Assembly (NCBI GenBank): GCA_025991245.1
Contig: BQMJ01000036.1
Coordinates: 62,001 to 126,000 of the forward strand
Length of the DNA stretch: 64,000 nt
From: Galdieria partita
Lineage: Eukaryota; Rhodophyta; Bangiophyceae; Galdieriales; Galdieriaceae
Reading direction: 5' to 3'
Shown: positions 19,448-30,268 of the stretch, piece by piece
How the letters are laid out: the number at the start of each line of letters is the position of its first letter
Numbering within the stretch: position 1 is the first letter of the stretch
Notes under the pieces: model-generated
What the model was told of the DNA's origin: nothing
Database searches by the model: none
Seen by the model: only the letters and a program-made list of their open reading frames with translations
Position numbers and translations under genes: made by a program

Positions 19448-21433
19448 ATGAAGGTTATCAAATTTTCTTGTGGTATTTTCTTATTAATAGTATGTGTTAT
19501 TTGCTTTGCAACTGCTGGAGAACAATCAGTTGGAACCGTTATTGGTATAGACTTGGGTACAACCTATTCTTGTGTTGGTGTCATGCAAAACGGCAAAGTG
19601 GAGATTATTGCAAACGAGTTGGGTAATAGAATAACTCCTTCCTATGTTTCTTTTACTCCAGAGGAAAGGTTGGTTGGAGACGCCGCTAAGAATCAAGCCC
19701 CTTTGAACCCAACCAATACTATTTATGACGTTAAGAGATTTATTGGACGCCGATTCGACGAACCAACTGTGCAAAGGGATAAGAAGTTATTACCGTATGA
19801 AATTGTGAACAAGGATGGAAAGCCTTACATACAGGTGGAGATAAAAGGAGAGAAGAAACTTTTCGCACCGGAAGAAATATCAGCAATGGTTCTTGGTAAA
19901 ATGAAGAAGATTGCTGAGGAGTTCCTTGGAAAGGAAATCAAAAATGCAGTGGTTACTGTTCCAGCATACTTTAATGATGCTCAGCGTCAGGCGACGAAAG
20001 ATGCTGGTACGATAGCTGGTTTGAATGTTTTACGTATTATCAATGAGCCCACTGCAGCAGCTATTGCATATGGCTTGGATAAGCGTGGAAAGGAGAAGAA
20101 CGTTTTGGTTTTTGACTTGGGAGGTGGAACATTTGATGTCACTTTATTAACCATAGATAACGGTGTGTTTGAAGTTGTGGCTACTAATGGTGATACCCAT
20201 CTTGGTGGTGAAGACTTTGATCAAAGAGTAGTAGATTACTTTGTTAAACTTTTCAAGAAGAAGTATGAAAAGGACTTGACCAAGGACAGGAAAGCAATGG
20301 CCAAGTTGAAACGCGAAGTTGAAAAGGCCAAGAGAGCTCTATCATCTCAGTCACAAGTTCGCGTGGAAATTGAATCTCTTTATGACAACCAAGACTTTTC
20401 AGAAACTCTTACTCGTGCACGTTTTGAAGAGCTCAATGCTGATCTTTTCAGAAAGACCTTGAAGCCAGTTGAAAAGGTTCTACAAGATGCAGAAATGAAA
20501 AAGTCAGAAGTTGACGAAATTGTTCTAGTTGGAGGTTCTACTCGTATACCGAAAGTACAGGAACTTTTAAAGGACTTTTTCAATGGGAAGGAGCTACATA
20601 AGAACATTAATCCAGATGAGGCTGTAGCATACGGAGCTGCTGTACAGGGAGGTATTCTTTCAGGAGAAGGTGGTGAACAAACAAAGGACATGGTGCTTCT
20701 TGACGTTACTCCTTTATCGTTGGGTATTGAAACTGTTGGAGGAGTTATGACGAAGCTTATCAAGCGAAATTCTGTTATTCCTACAAAGAAAACACAAGTA
20801 TTCACGACTTATCAGGATAACCAAGAGGTTGTTCTTATTCAAGTGTTTGAAGGCGAACGAGCTATGACCAAAGATAATCACTTGCTAGGCAAGTTTGAAC
20901 TGAAAGGGATTCCACCAGCTCCTCGAGGAGTGCCTCAGATTGAGGTTACCTTTGAAATAGATTCCAATGGCATACTTAGTGTTTCTGCGGTTGAGAAGGG
21001 ATCGAATAAAAAGGAGCAGATAACTATAACCAATGATAAAGGACGACTATCTCAAGAAGAGATTGAGAGAATGCTTAAGGAAGCTGAAGAATATGCAGAA
21101 GAAGACAGGCGTCAGGCCAAAAAAGTTGAAGCCAGGAACGGATTGGAAAATTATATTTATTCGGTAAAGAATTCGGTAGAGGATAAACTGAAAGACAAGT
21201 TATCTGAAGAAGATAAAGAGACCATTCGTTCAGCTGTCAAGAACACCCAGGAATGGTTAGAAGACAATGAAGCTACAGCTGATTATGAAGAACTGGAACA
21301 TCAGAGAAAGGAACTGGAAGACATTTGCTCACCTATCATTGCGAAAGTTTATCAAAACATGGGTGGCGCAGAATCGAGTGCTACCGAAGATGATGAAACA
21401 GCTTCTGAAGACGAAGGTCACGATGAATTATAA
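19448..21433 (+). CDS. BIP: ER Hsp70 chaperone BiP
   Basis: 661 residues, single exon. Signal peptide [19 protein letters not shown], then the Hsp70 ATPase domain with [26 protein letters not shown] and [13 protein letters not shown], and the substrate-binding domain beginning near [14 protein letters not shown]. The protein ends in HDEL, the ER retrieval signal, which separates BiP from cytosolic Hsp70. Conserved [15 protein letters not shown]-type helix is present ([15 protein letters not shown]). It folds secretory proteins and senses ER stress, working with J-proteins; ERdj3 is encoded head to head just upstream. Length and domain order are typical; nothing is truncated. Confidence 0.98.
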   Translation: MKVIKFSCGIFLLIVCVICFATAGEQSVGTVIGIDLGTTYSCVGVMQNGKVEIIANELGNRITPSYVSFTPEERLVGDAAKNQAPLNPTNTIYDVKRFIGRRFDEPTVQRDKKLLPYEIVNKDGKPYIQVEIKGEKKLFAPEEISAMVLGKMKKIAEEFLGKEIKNAVVTVPAYFNDAQRQATKDAGTIAGLNVLRIINEPTAAAIAYGLDKRGKEKNVLVFDLGGGTFDVTLLTIDNGVFEVVATNGDTHLGGEDFDQRVVDYFVKLFKKKYEKDLTKDRKAMAKLKREVEKAKRALSSQSQVRVEIESLYDNQDFSETLTRARFEELNADLFRKTLKPVEKVLQDAEMKKSEVDEIVLVGGSTRIPKVQELLKDFFNGKELHKNINPDEAVAYGAAVQGGILSGEGGEQTKDMVLLDVTPLSLGIETVGGVMTKLIKRNSVIPTKKTQVFTTYQDNQEVVLIQVFEGERAMTKDNHLLGKFELKGIPPAPRGVPQIEVTFEIDSNGILSVSAVEKGSNKKEQITITNDKGRLSQEEIERMLKEAEEYAEEDRRQAKKVEARNGLENYIYSVKNSVEDKLKDKLSEEDKETIRSAVKNTQEWLEDNEATADYEELEHQRKELEDICSPIIAKVYQNMGGAESSATEDDETASEDEGHDEL

Positions 21434-21537
21434 TTTTGCTGATTACAACTGTTTTGTATAAACAATAAAAATGAAACTTGATGGAATGGCCATTTTGTTT
21501 TAATGTTTCAAGTTAGTATCCCCAAGAAACCGGTCAT

Positions 21538-24168
21538 TCATGATGACTTTTCAGGTTCATATGGACGACAAACTTCTAAAAAGTTACCAGTAGTACGTAT
21601 GACTTCGTAAGCACGAATGAATTCCTCACGTAATACTTCCAAACTATCTTCATCTACTACACGCCCAATATCATGAGATGTATCAAATGGATCTTCAATA
21701 CAAAAGACATGTAGTTCCTTAAAGCGTTTGTGCTTCTTAGGCATTCTCAAAATATTCATCACTGGCATTTTGGGTGACAGGACAGAAGAACTAGTATACT
21801 TGCCCTCTTCTCCATCAGAAACTGCTTTCTGTGGAATCCTATCCTGTGGCTCTCTGTGAACAAGTTCCATATCATGAGTGAAAATATCGGCATGAGAGTC
21901 CGATGACGATATCGGAGGAATATGATCATCCAAATTGACATGTTCGTCCTCTTCATCACTTTCCTCAATACGGGCATCCACTGGAGGAACGAACCAATTC
22001 TTTTCTTCTCTGGTCAACAAACGACCAGAACGAATGCTCACCACGTCTTTCGAATAATCAAATGTATACGCATAAAAACCAAAAAATTCAGTGAGTAGTA
22101 ATCCAATAGACTCGCAACTCAAACTACTCAATATGGAAGTATATCCAGTTATACAAGTGTCGAAATAAACGTTGCAATTATCCACAAATATTTTAGGAAT
22201 ATTGTCTATGACTGTACAAGCTTGACCACCAACGGAATGTTGTAGACAGGGAAGAAGGGGTCTATTACGGATTTGAAGAAATTGAATTAATAATAGAATA
22301 TATGCATAAGAACTTAAGGTGCCAGTAAAAGGCTGATTAATACCTCGGCACTTTGCCCAATACTTAATTAAAAGGCCTAAAATCTGAACGCGAGGGTCCA
22401 AAGATGCATATGTCCTCAGCAGAGCTGAATTATGCCTTGCAAGTTTGTTATTGATGCAAACATCTACAGAAAGCCTGGTTAATGGATCATGGAACTTAAC
22501 AATTGGGACTCTTGCCCTAATTCGACATTCCACACTTTCCATCTTGGCTTGCCTTAGAATTACACCCAGTCTATTTACTATATGTCTTTCATCAAGCTGC
22601 TCTCCAGTTACTCGATGGATTGCATCCTCTGAAGGAACAGTTAGACACATGTCCAAGTCACCACTTCTCAAACCAAAGCTGTTAATAGAAGAACCAAACA
22701 TCCACAAGTCACAATGTTTCCATTCATTCTGGCATAATTTGTATAAATGACGGAACAAGGATGCCTTGCGAATCGATTCATCTCTTGTAGGCTTAATTCT
22801 CTGATGTATATAAAGTGCTGTTTCTGTGACTGTTTGATAGGGATCAACCATTCTTGGATCTGGAAACCAAAAGAATGGAGGTGTCATTATAGGCCATGGA
22901 GAATAAAATGCTGCCATAGACTGACTCTTTTCAAAACAACCAGGAACACTTCCAACCAAACAAGGAGGTGAGGATACTCCTGGCAGAGATTTGTTCTGCC
23001 CATTTGTTATTGGTCCATCCTTTGGACTTTTTTCTGCTCCATTATGAAGTGAAACATTATCTCGACTGGTACCTCTGAAATCTTTTTGTGTTCCTATTCC
23101 TTCTTGTTTCTGTTCATTCTGTAAGGCTGAAGTGGACTCCCCATTCGATAGATTTCCTCTGTGAGCACGTTGAAAACCAAGATGACGCTTGCTGTTAGCT
23201 ATATTATTGGCATCGCTTTGTTGTTCTCCATCATGTGAATACCCAGTTGATGCGTACGTACCAACCACATTGGGTGGTCTTGGAAATGCCAATGGAGGAG
23301 TATACTGATACAACATCCATGGAGGAAAAAACATGTTCTGCATATGCATATATGGTGAAGGGTAGGAATGAAAAGGATACTGTACAGAGTGATATCCATT
23401 AGTCATAAAAGGGGAATATTTCGAGGATTCACTGCTCACTTCAGAGCCTAAGCTAGAATCTCCTTTCTGCTTCCTCAACTCACGAACATTAAAATCATCT
23501 TCTTCATGTTTTTGACTATCCACAACGGTAGAAAATGGTATGGCTCCAGGATACATAACCGGTAAAGGTTGCCCTACTGTTCCTAAAACAGGCCATGAGC
23601 TACTAACCGTTCCATTCTTCCAATGTTCTGGATGGGCATTCGTAGTTGCTTCGCTTCCTACAGCGGTAGAAGACCAGGGAACAGTTTGTTTCCCAGTTGA
23701 AGAGACTGGAGAAGATTGTACATTCCCTTTTACTTGGTTTTGTTCCTTTGAATGTCCAGTATCTTGCTTGGATTTTCCAGTCAACTGCCTCTCTCTACTA
23801 GCTGTGGCAGACTCCGTGGTAACTTCTTTGGTTGTCGTCTTTGGACTTTGACGCTGTGAAATACTTTCGTTTCTTTCCAAGTTTGTCTCTTGTAGCATAC
23901 TACTAGGTGGACCAGCTGCCCAAGCTCCACCAGGTTTAGAGGAGACAGCAACTCGTGACAGTTTATTCAGCACCAAGTCTTCTTCCATCCTAGCGTTCCT
24001 ATTAAATATATCAACCTTCTCAGGTTCCTGTGCCTCAGGGTTTGGACTTCCTTCTGAATTGTAAGAGTTATGTGTCAAGGGAGTTTCCTTCTGATGCTGT
24101 TGTTCACTCTTTTTAGAATACGCGGTTTCCTCGTTCAGAGTAACATCGGTTTTGTTTTCCTTACGCAT
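21538..24168 (-). CDS. Non-canonical poly(A)/terminal uridylyl transferase (Cid1/URT1-like)
   Basis: 876 residues from the ATG at 24168; the frame extends upstream only from a TTG. The C-terminal half is a nucleotidyltransferase: FGSSINSFGLRSGDLDMCL (about residue 488, GS plus Asp-x-Asp), the third Asp in LSVDVCINN, and the PAP-associated domain (GLLIKYWAKCRGI, GTLSSYAYILLLI, FEDPFD-like CIEDPFDTSHDIGR). This order fits Cid1/URT1/HESO1 enzymes that add U or A to RNA 3' ends. The N-terminal 450 residues look disordered, rich in Ser, Thr, Gln, Asn, Pro and aromatic residues (MFFPPWMLYQYTPP). Whether it prefers UTP or ATP cannot be decided from sequence alone. Confidence 0.88.
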   Translation of the reverse strand: MRKENKTDVTLNEETAYSKKSEQQHQKETPLTHNSYNSEGSPNPEAQEPEKVDIFNRNARMEEDLVLNKLSRVAVSSKPGGAWAAGPPSSMLQETNLERNESISQRQSPKTTTKEVTTESATASRERQLTGKSKQDTGHSKEQNQVKGNVQSSPVSSTGKQTVPWSSTAVGSEATTNAHPEHWKNGTVSSSWPVLGTVGQPLPVMYPGAIPFSTVVDSQKHEEDDFNVRELRKQKGDSSLGSEVSSESSKYSPFMTNGYHSVQYPFHSYPSPYMHMQNMFFPPWMLYQYTPPLAFPRPPNVVGTYASTGYSHDGEQQSDANNIANSKRHLGFQRAHRGNLSNGESTSALQNEQKQEGIGTQKDFRGTSRDNVSLHNGAEKSPKDGPITNGQNKSLPGVSSPPCLVGSVPGCFEKSQSMAAFYSPWPIMTPPFFWFPDPRMVDPYQTVTETALYIHQRIKPTRDESIRKASLFRHLYKLCQNEWKHCDLWMFGSSINSFGLRSGDLDMCLTVPSEDAIHRVTGEQLDERHIVNRLGVILRQAKMESVECRIRARVPIVKFHDPLTRLSVDVCINNKLARHNSALLRTYASLDPRVQILGLLIKYWAKCRGINQPFTGTLSSYAYILLLIQFLQIRNRPLLPCLQHSVGGQACTVIDNIPKIFVDNCNVYFDTCITGYTSILSSLSCESIGLLLTEFFGFYAYTFDYSKDVVSIRSGRLLTREEKNWFVPPVDARIEESDEEDEHVNLDDHIPPISSSDSHADIFTHDMELVHREPQDRIPQKAVSDGEEGKYTSSSVLSPKMPVMNILRMPKKHKRFKELHVFCIEDPFDTSHDIGRVVDEDSLEVLREEFIRAYEVIRTTGNFLEVCRPYEPEKSS

Positions 24169-24441
24169 CAGACCAAGACAGGTTGAAAAGTTGCTGAGAG
24201 CTTCAAGTTTGAAACTGATAAAATACAAACTAAGACACCAACTATAGTTGTAATATCATAAACTAAGTGATACTTTTCAGTACACTCGTGAAAACCCCAA
24301 GACTTGCGCTTCCCCTTTAGCTTCGAATGGCTTTGGATGGACTTTTCCCAAAAATGAGAAAATGCACTTTGGGATAATTCTGCCAATTTCGATCAAATCG
24401 ACAATTTTACTTTCCATTATACACAAATCTCCATGAATAAA

Positions 24442-27363
24442 TTAGGGTGATTCCAAGCTTATATCGTGATCTATTGTTTCTATCATGTTCTCCCCACAAA
24501 GTGGACACTGTTCTTCCAGGTGCTGTTCTCCCCAATCTTCAGATTTGTCTAATGGCTGCTTGCTCTCGTACAAGTCATTATACTTCATATCTGTCCATGC
24601 ATTCAAAAAGCTTTGTTTGTCATAAAAAATATGACCACAAGGAAACTGAATACAAAAAGGACCAGAGTCATGATTTAAGGTTTTGTGTTGTTGCTGTTTC
24701 TTTTTCTTCAACTTTTCCATTTCTTCGTCAAGCTCTTCCAATGTTCTTTCAGCTCGTGAAGATATTTCGATAGCAGACTGGATTCTGTTTTGATTGGTTA
24801 TAAGAGAATAACAAACAGCACTCTTCATATCTTCATCCATTTCTAAAAAGTCTTCCATTAAAGGCATTACATCCTCCATTTGTAAAATTCCATTACTGTC
24901 TTCCATTACTTTAGCTAGGCTTGATGGATTAGAACCACCCATTGCTAGTGCCACTCGTAACCAAAACTTTCGCACCAATTCCCTATTTTCAACTTGATTG
25001 GTCAAGTGCAAAACAATATCCTTCGCATAAGCAGGGTCCATCCGACAAGCGAGTTCTACAGCATCACCAAGCATGCCTAAACTTTGAAATATTTGAACAC
25101 AAACCTTGCCAAAATTACCTAAAAGACAACAACGCATAGCAAATATACAATAATCTTGCAGTTGTTGTGATTCAAGTTTTGGATAAGTGGTTTGGAAAGA
25201 CTCCATGGCAGCTTCCTCATTCTCATCGAGGGCATACAAAAGAAGGATCAATTTACAGTAATAAGGATCATCTTTCCGAGTTTCCAATAAACTCAAACAC
25301 CCGTATAAAGCTCTTCTTCGAATATTTTCGTGAGATGAAAAGTGAAACGTACGAAGCAAAGCAGGAATAACTCTAATGACTGCTTCCTTTCCACAAAGTA
25401 GTGCTGTCGAGGCCAATTCCTCCGGAACATGCAATGCAAGATAACCTGCAAACTTGGAAAACATTTCGGGATCCTCTGCTCGAATCAATATATCTAAAGC
25501 CTTACTATAGGCCTCGTTTTGAATGCATATTTGGATAGCATTCTGCCATTTTTTCGAACACATAGATAGATTTACAGCAGCTTCCCACAGACCATGAGAA
25601 AGTAATATTAAGAATGAAGTCTTAAGATCCAGATCTTGCCAGTGGTCCTGTAAAAAGGCATTGAAGTCTTCTTTTAGCGGTCCTTCCTTCATGTCATTTT
25701 CCACGATACCAGAAACACATAATTCTTTACAATACTCTTCTAGTATTAAAGTTGCAATGATTGTCCGCTGCATAGGCAAATCTAAACTCAGTTGGTCCAA
25801 AAGGGATATCAAGTACTCCATGATGGGGTTAAGCTCTCCAGCAGAAACCTTCCAAGGAGCTTCCAGTAATTTTAACAATACTTCTTCCATCGGTTTTCTA
25901 GTCTTTGCATACAATTTTGCGGCCTCTCTATAAGCTCCATTCACATCAGCCAACCAGTCTGCTTGAGCTAAAAAAACTTCTCTAGCCTGTTCCTCCGTTT
26001 GCGATAATCTCAGTGCTACATCAAAGCGATTCATCTCCAACCCTACTTTCCAAATTCCTTCTTCTTCATTATCACAAGACAAGCGCAAGAAATATCCGTT
26101 ACTTGCATATATCCATAAAGAATTGTTGACTATATCCTGAATCATATCTGATGCGTTTATTTGGCTTCGAGTCATTTGCGAAGAAGGTGCAATGCTGGCA
26201 AATTGTGGAGATGAACGAAGAGAAGATGTAAAAGACACATTCAGTTCCTGAAATATTCTCCCAGAAAGTTGATTGACAAGAATTACTCGATCCGAGTAAA
26301 GAAGAACAACATAGAATTCTGTCAAACTCGCTGCCAACAAAACAGAAGAACGCGGACTATGGCTTCCATCTAAACGGATGAGTGACTTGTTCATAATAAC
26401 AGAACTTGAATAGGAACGAATAACTCTTTTCCAATCCAACTCTCCGTGAATAACACCAGCACAAGTAGTCCAACAAAATTTTTGGGCTCGTCTACCACAA
26501 TCCACAGTAAAGAAACAAACGCGTTGACTTGTCGCTTGTTTGGTAGGTTTTGTAATATTCGGACTAAGTGGAGAGGTTGAAGAACTGACAGGTGCAGCTT
26601 TAGCTTTATGGCTGGTCTCGGAATCTGTAGGGGTTATTTCCAGAACGTGGGGATTTCTTTGAAAGATTTCTAAGTTGGCATCTCCAACAAACTGATAAAG
26701 TCGATTACTGGTACACACAATTGTAGTAAAGGCATAAACCTTCTCCATTCCAATATTTGACACTATCTCACCTCGAATTCCATAAATCGCCTCAGCTCCA
26801 GGAACATTCCATAACTTGACTACATTCTCATCTTTTCCTGTTGTATTATCGACAAACAGCCCTAAAATAACACCATTTTCAGATCCTAACAATATTAATC
26901 TTTGACTCATCCAATTTGTAGGGTTTTCTGCTCCTTCAGAAGGAGGTGTCTTTGGTTCTGAGATACTGCAAAAAAATCGCGAACTCTCCAAAGGCATAAA
27001 ATGTGCAGCAGTCAAAGTCACTCCACGAATTCTACCCAAAGCACGAGGACGTTCTCCGGTACTTGAACCAAAAGAAAGACGTCCAGTACTGCTGTGTCTT
27101 GAACTGTCTTTCACATAGTAGTTATCAGCAGTACCAAAGGAAACAATGAAATCTCTGCTCTCATAGTCTGGAAATATACGACGTGGTTGTTCCTTTGGAG
27201 CTCGTGTCAACTTGATTTCTTCCAGATCATCTAGGTTAGTATCCCAACGTAGCAGTCTTCCAGCATCTGTTCCCAAAAACAGCACATTATTTGCAGCAGA
27301 AACTACAATAACTCTTTCTCCAGCACTAATAGGCTTTCGAAATCCTGTTTCTAAAGAAAACAT
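24442..27363 (-). CDS. VPS18: Vacuolar sorting protein VPS18
   Basis: 973 residues, single exon. Core subunit of the HOPS/CORVET tethering complexes that drive endosome-vacuole fusion. N-terminal half is beta-propeller-like (MFSLETGFRKPISAGERVI, ILLGSENGVILGLF, VILVNQLSGRIFQELNV); the middle is helical solenoid with FDVALRLSQTEEQAREVFLAQAD and LYALDENEEAAMESF, typical of Vps18; the C-terminus carries a RING-like end FPCGHIFYDK...CPLCGENMIETIDHD. The first Cys-x2-Cys pair normally found before the CGH motif is not visible, so the RING appears incomplete. Divergent from the small membrane-protein gene, 83 bp apart. Confidence 0.92.
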   Translation of the reverse strand: MFSLETGFRKPISAGERVIVVSAANNVLFLGTDAGRLLRWDTNLDDLEEIKLTRAPKEQPRRIFPDYESRDFIVSFGTADNYYVKDSSRHSSTGRLSFGSSTGERPRALGRIRGVTLTAAHFMPLESSRFFCSISEPKTPPSEGAENPTNWMSQRLILLGSENGVILGLFVDNTTGKDENVVKLWNVPGAEAIYGIRGEIVSNIGMEKVYAFTTIVCTSNRLYQFVGDANLEIFQRNPHVLEITPTDSETSHKAKAAPVSSSTSPLSPNITKPTKQATSQRVCFFTVDCGRRAQKFCWTTCAGVIHGELDWKRVIRSYSSSVIMNKSLIRLDGSHSPRSSVLLAASLTEFYVVLLYSDRVILVNQLSGRIFQELNVSFTSSLRSSPQFASIAPSSQMTRSQINASDMIQDIVNNSLWIYASNGYFLRLSCDNEEEGIWKVGLEMNRFDVALRLSQTEEQAREVFLAQADWLADVNGAYREAAKLYAKTRKPMEEVLLKLLEAPWKVSAGELNPIMEYLISLLDQLSLDLPMQRTIIATLILEEYCKELCVSGIVENDMKEGPLKEDFNAFLQDHWQDLDLKTSFLILLSHGLWEAAVNLSMCSKKWQNAIQICIQNEAYSKALDILIRAEDPEMFSKFAGYLALHVPEELASTALLCGKEAVIRVIPALLRTFHFSSHENIRRRALYGCLSLLETRKDDPYYCKLILLLYALDENEEAAMESFQTTYPKLESQQLQDYCIFAMRCCLLGNFGKVCVQIFQSLGMLGDAVELACRMDPAYAKDIVLHLTNQVENRELVRKFWLRVALAMGGSNPSSLAKVMEDSNGILQMEDVMPLMEDFLEMDEDMKSAVCYSLITNQNRIQSAIEISSRAERTLEELDEEMEKLKKKKQQQHKTLNHDSGPFCIQFPCGHIFYDKQSFLNAWTDMKYNDLYESKQPLDKSEDWGEQHLEEQCPLCGENMIETIDHDISLESP

Positions 27364-27446
27364 GAAACAAATGTCTCAAGTCATCTCGACACAAGAAAAC
27401 ATTATGAATAATACAATTTGGCTTGTCAAGTTTTGCTTTGATAGAT

Positions 27447-28108
27447 ATGGTTTCACGTTTCCATAAATTATTAGAGTTTATTGGAAAGCTTCAAAAGACT
27501 TTTGAAACCCATCGAACTGTTTTGACAGTAGGTGGAACTCTTCTATCTGCTAGTGCTGCCTGGGCTGGCTATTTGGCAAGAACTCATCACCAGGCGTCCA
27601 TTGAGAAGAGACTTGAGGCCATTCAAAGTCAAATAAAGAACCCTCAAAAGTCTAGAAGAACCAGAAATTCTATTTTGGACCAATATGAGTGGTGAGTGAT
27701 GTTTAGCTATTGTTATGAGAAGCTTCATTGTTTATTTGCGAACTTAGGATTTGGAAATATGCAATACCCTCTTCAACTGTTACTTTGGCCTTTGGTTACT
27801 TTTTAGGTTGGAGAAAAGGCAGATTGAAGCTTTGGGAAAGAATGAATAGAGACCCAGCTATTTCAAAAATATTGAAAGAGAGAGAAGAAGCTCGGCAAAA
27901 ACAACAAGCTGAACGCTTTCGTCGTCCGTTGATTATCCTTTCGAGAGCAAGAAATCTTTGGAATAGAGCACGAACAAAAACATCCGCTTTTACAGGATTC
28001 CTTAGTCCTTCTAATCAATTGCAGCATATATCTTCTTCTCAAGTAGGAAAGACTTCAGAAGGACCTTCTCCAATATCTTTGGTGAATAGGGTAGGTAGAA
28101 AACCTTGA
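27447..28108 (+). CDS. Small two-helix membrane protein of unknown function
   Basis: 201 residues; exons 27447-27691 and 27748-28108, intron 27692-27747 (56 nt, GTGAGT...TTAG, phase 2). Two hydrophobic segments are visible, VLTVGGTLLSASAAWAGYLA in exon 1 and AIPSSTVTLAFGYFLGW in exon 2. Between and after them are basic, Arg/Gln-rich helical stretches (EREEARQKQQAERFRR). The basic N-terminus could be an organelle-targeting region. I do not recognise the family. The start ATG at 27447 is the first in the frame. Its upstream region (83 bp) is shared with VPS18. Confidence 0.6.
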
Positions 28109-28198
28109 AAAGAGTTTTGTATCGTGATACATTTTGTGTATATATATATAACTTTATTCCATCCTGAAATATCACATTTTGCTATTGCTAACCAAAAG

Positions 28199-29347
28199 AT
28201 GTCCACAACTTTTGTTACGATACGATTGGTTACCACAGAGAGTTGGAAGAATGTCCAAAGGCGTTTTTGTACGAATAGGAAACCATATACAAGTAAAACA
28301 AAGTTCCTAGTCAACTGTCGCTTGTTTCGTTGGTTCAAGGGAGTGACTTCTTCTTCACTTTCTCTTAGCTGTCATAATGCCTTTGAAAAGAGTTGGAAAC
28401 TCAATTATTTGTTGTTACATACAGTAACTATAATATGGGGAACTCAACATGCCCTCATCAAATATTCTCTGCAGTATAGTTCACCAGAACTCTTCAATTT
28501 CGTTCGCTTTTTGTTGGCTTCTCTGACATTTCTTCCTTCTTTGTTTTTCCAGTCTTCTCGCAGTTCAACGGAGAAGAACGTTTCCATTTTCAACTCCTCG
28601 TTATGGTTATCAGGGACGGAGTTGGGGTTTTGGCTTTTTCTTGGCTTTGCTTTGCAATCTGTTGGTCTGGAAACTACTGATGCCAACAAAGGTGGCTTCC
28701 TATTATATCTCAACGTCAAGTTTGTTCCACTTATTCTTTGGTTATTATATGGAAGAAGGATTTCATCAGATACTTGGTTATCTGTTTTTGCCGCATTTCT
28801 AGGTACTTGTTTACTATCTTTCGATATTTATTCTTATCATATCAGTGAGGGAGATATTTATTGTATTTTGGCAGCTTTGGCTTCGGCTATGTTCATTGTA
28901 AGATTGAGCAATGCTGCACAACAATATTCTGCTGCACTATTAAATGTATGTTCTTTGTGGACAGTTACCATATGCAGTTTGGTTTGGTTCGGAATTGAAC
29001 ATATTTCGAATCTTTCTTGCATAGAAGAACAATGGAAACTGATTCCCACACTGATTCAACACCAGTGGTGGTGTTGGTTGTATTTGGGTTGTATTACAAC
29101 TGGTTTAGGCAATTGGCTTCAAACAATTGCTCAAAAGAAAGTCGCTCCTGAAAAAGTGAGTAATACTAAAATTTTTATATACTTGAGCTTACTTATGACT
29201 TGCTAGGCTTCGGTGATCTATGCTTTAGATCCATTATATGGAGCAATCTTTTCTTGGTGGTTTCTACAGGAAACTTTGTCATTCCAAGGATGCATGGGTG
29301 CTCTGTTTATTATAGGAGCCGCTATTTACAGTGCAAAGACAAGTTGA
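28199..29347 (+). CDS. EamA/DMT-superfamily transporter
   Basis: 365 residues; exons 28199-29155 and 29207-29347, intron 29156-29206 (51 nt, phase 0). About ten hydrophobic segments in two EamA halves: HTVTIIWGTQHALIKYSL starts the first, and the C-terminus SVIYALDPLYGAIFSWWFL plus GALFIIGAAIYSAK is a classic EamA ending. The first 70 residues are basic and rich in Ser/Thr/Arg, suggesting an organellar presequence. Substrate unknown; drug/metabolite transporter superfamily members move many solutes, and algal and plant relatives include plastid carriers. Stops 11 bp before the convergent SET/NAP stop codon. Confidence 0.85.
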
Positions 29348-29358
29348 CATTGTCTTTT

Positions 29359-30219
29359 TCAGTCAAGCATGACGATATCTTGTTGCTCTTCTTCCATAGT
29401 AACTGGAAACTCTTCAATCAGTGCACTATCTCTAGCAAAGAACCAATCAATACAATGTTGCCAAATATCTTCATAAAATACATCCTTCAAGTTGTCCGTA
29501 ACATCTTCCGTTTCAAACCAACTCAGTAATGACTTGGTTTTCCTCTGTAACTTGGCAATATTATTATTTCCCTGTCCTGTTACTTGCAGTTCTTCTTCAC
29601 CATCAGAAAAAACATCGTTATCCAGCTCCTTAATGGGATCCTATATCACAAAACATTGAAAAACCTTAAAATACTATAAACTTGAATAACTGTATTATTA
29701 TTTTACCTGTCTCTTCCATCGTATCCCAGAAATGGCTCCTTTCCAACCCTGCAAGTCATCGACATATTTTACTTGCTTCCATATAATCTCATCTTCAATA
29801 TACTCATTGGGAGAAAACTTCTACAACCCCAGTTTATAACTGAAATACAGAGGTGTCCTATTGCTTACCAAGTTTATCTGATAGCCTTGCAGACAATTGT
29901 CCACCTCTGTAAAGAAGATGTCCTCCAAATGTTGTAATACTGTACGATCCTTGCTAGTCATCTTCATTCCTGTATACGGATGACTACACAATACGTGAAA
30001 CCAAAAGCGGTCAACCAAAGAACATATCCGTTGTCGTTCTTCATACAGGGGTCTACTGCTTTCCAAAACTTGCCGTTCTATTTCTTCTATAGCTCTGTCA
30101 CGTTCTTCTTCCAGTTTATTGAGTTGTTCTTGAACATTCCATAAAGCTCGAATGGTTTCTTCATCTAGATTCTGCCACAAGTGCATAGAGACTTTCCACT
30201 TATCACTTCCTTGTTCCAT
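29359..30219 (-). CDS. SET: SET/NAP-family histone chaperone
   Basis: 248 residues; exons 29869-30219, 29707-29820 and 29359-29640; introns 48 and 66 nt. The N-terminal helix (LDEETIRALWNVQEQLNKLEEERDRAIEEIERQ) is the long dimerisation helix of NAP proteins, followed by LVDRFWFHVLCSHP and VLQHLEDIFFTEVDN; exon 3 contains LLSWFE and DVFYEDIWQHCIDWFF with an acidic end (EEEQQDIVMLD). The shape and length fit SET/TAF-I rather than the longer NAP1. SET proteins bind histones and inhibit PP2A; a PP2C gene, not PP2A, lies elsewhere in the window. Acidic C-terminal tail is short compared with animal SET. Confidence 0.85.
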
Positions 30220-30268
30220 GAAGATCTCAGTTTTCTACAATCGTCCAAAATCAAAGAAGAAACGAACT

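Noticed and set aside
24168-24386. Upstream minus-strand frame as an N-terminal exon of the terminal transferase
   Set aside because: It begins at TTG, is not required for the domain, and no convincing splice joins it to the main frame.
28139-28152. Short TA repeat
   Set aside because: A few dinucleotide repeats in AT-rich intergenic DNA; too short to be a meaningful repeat array.
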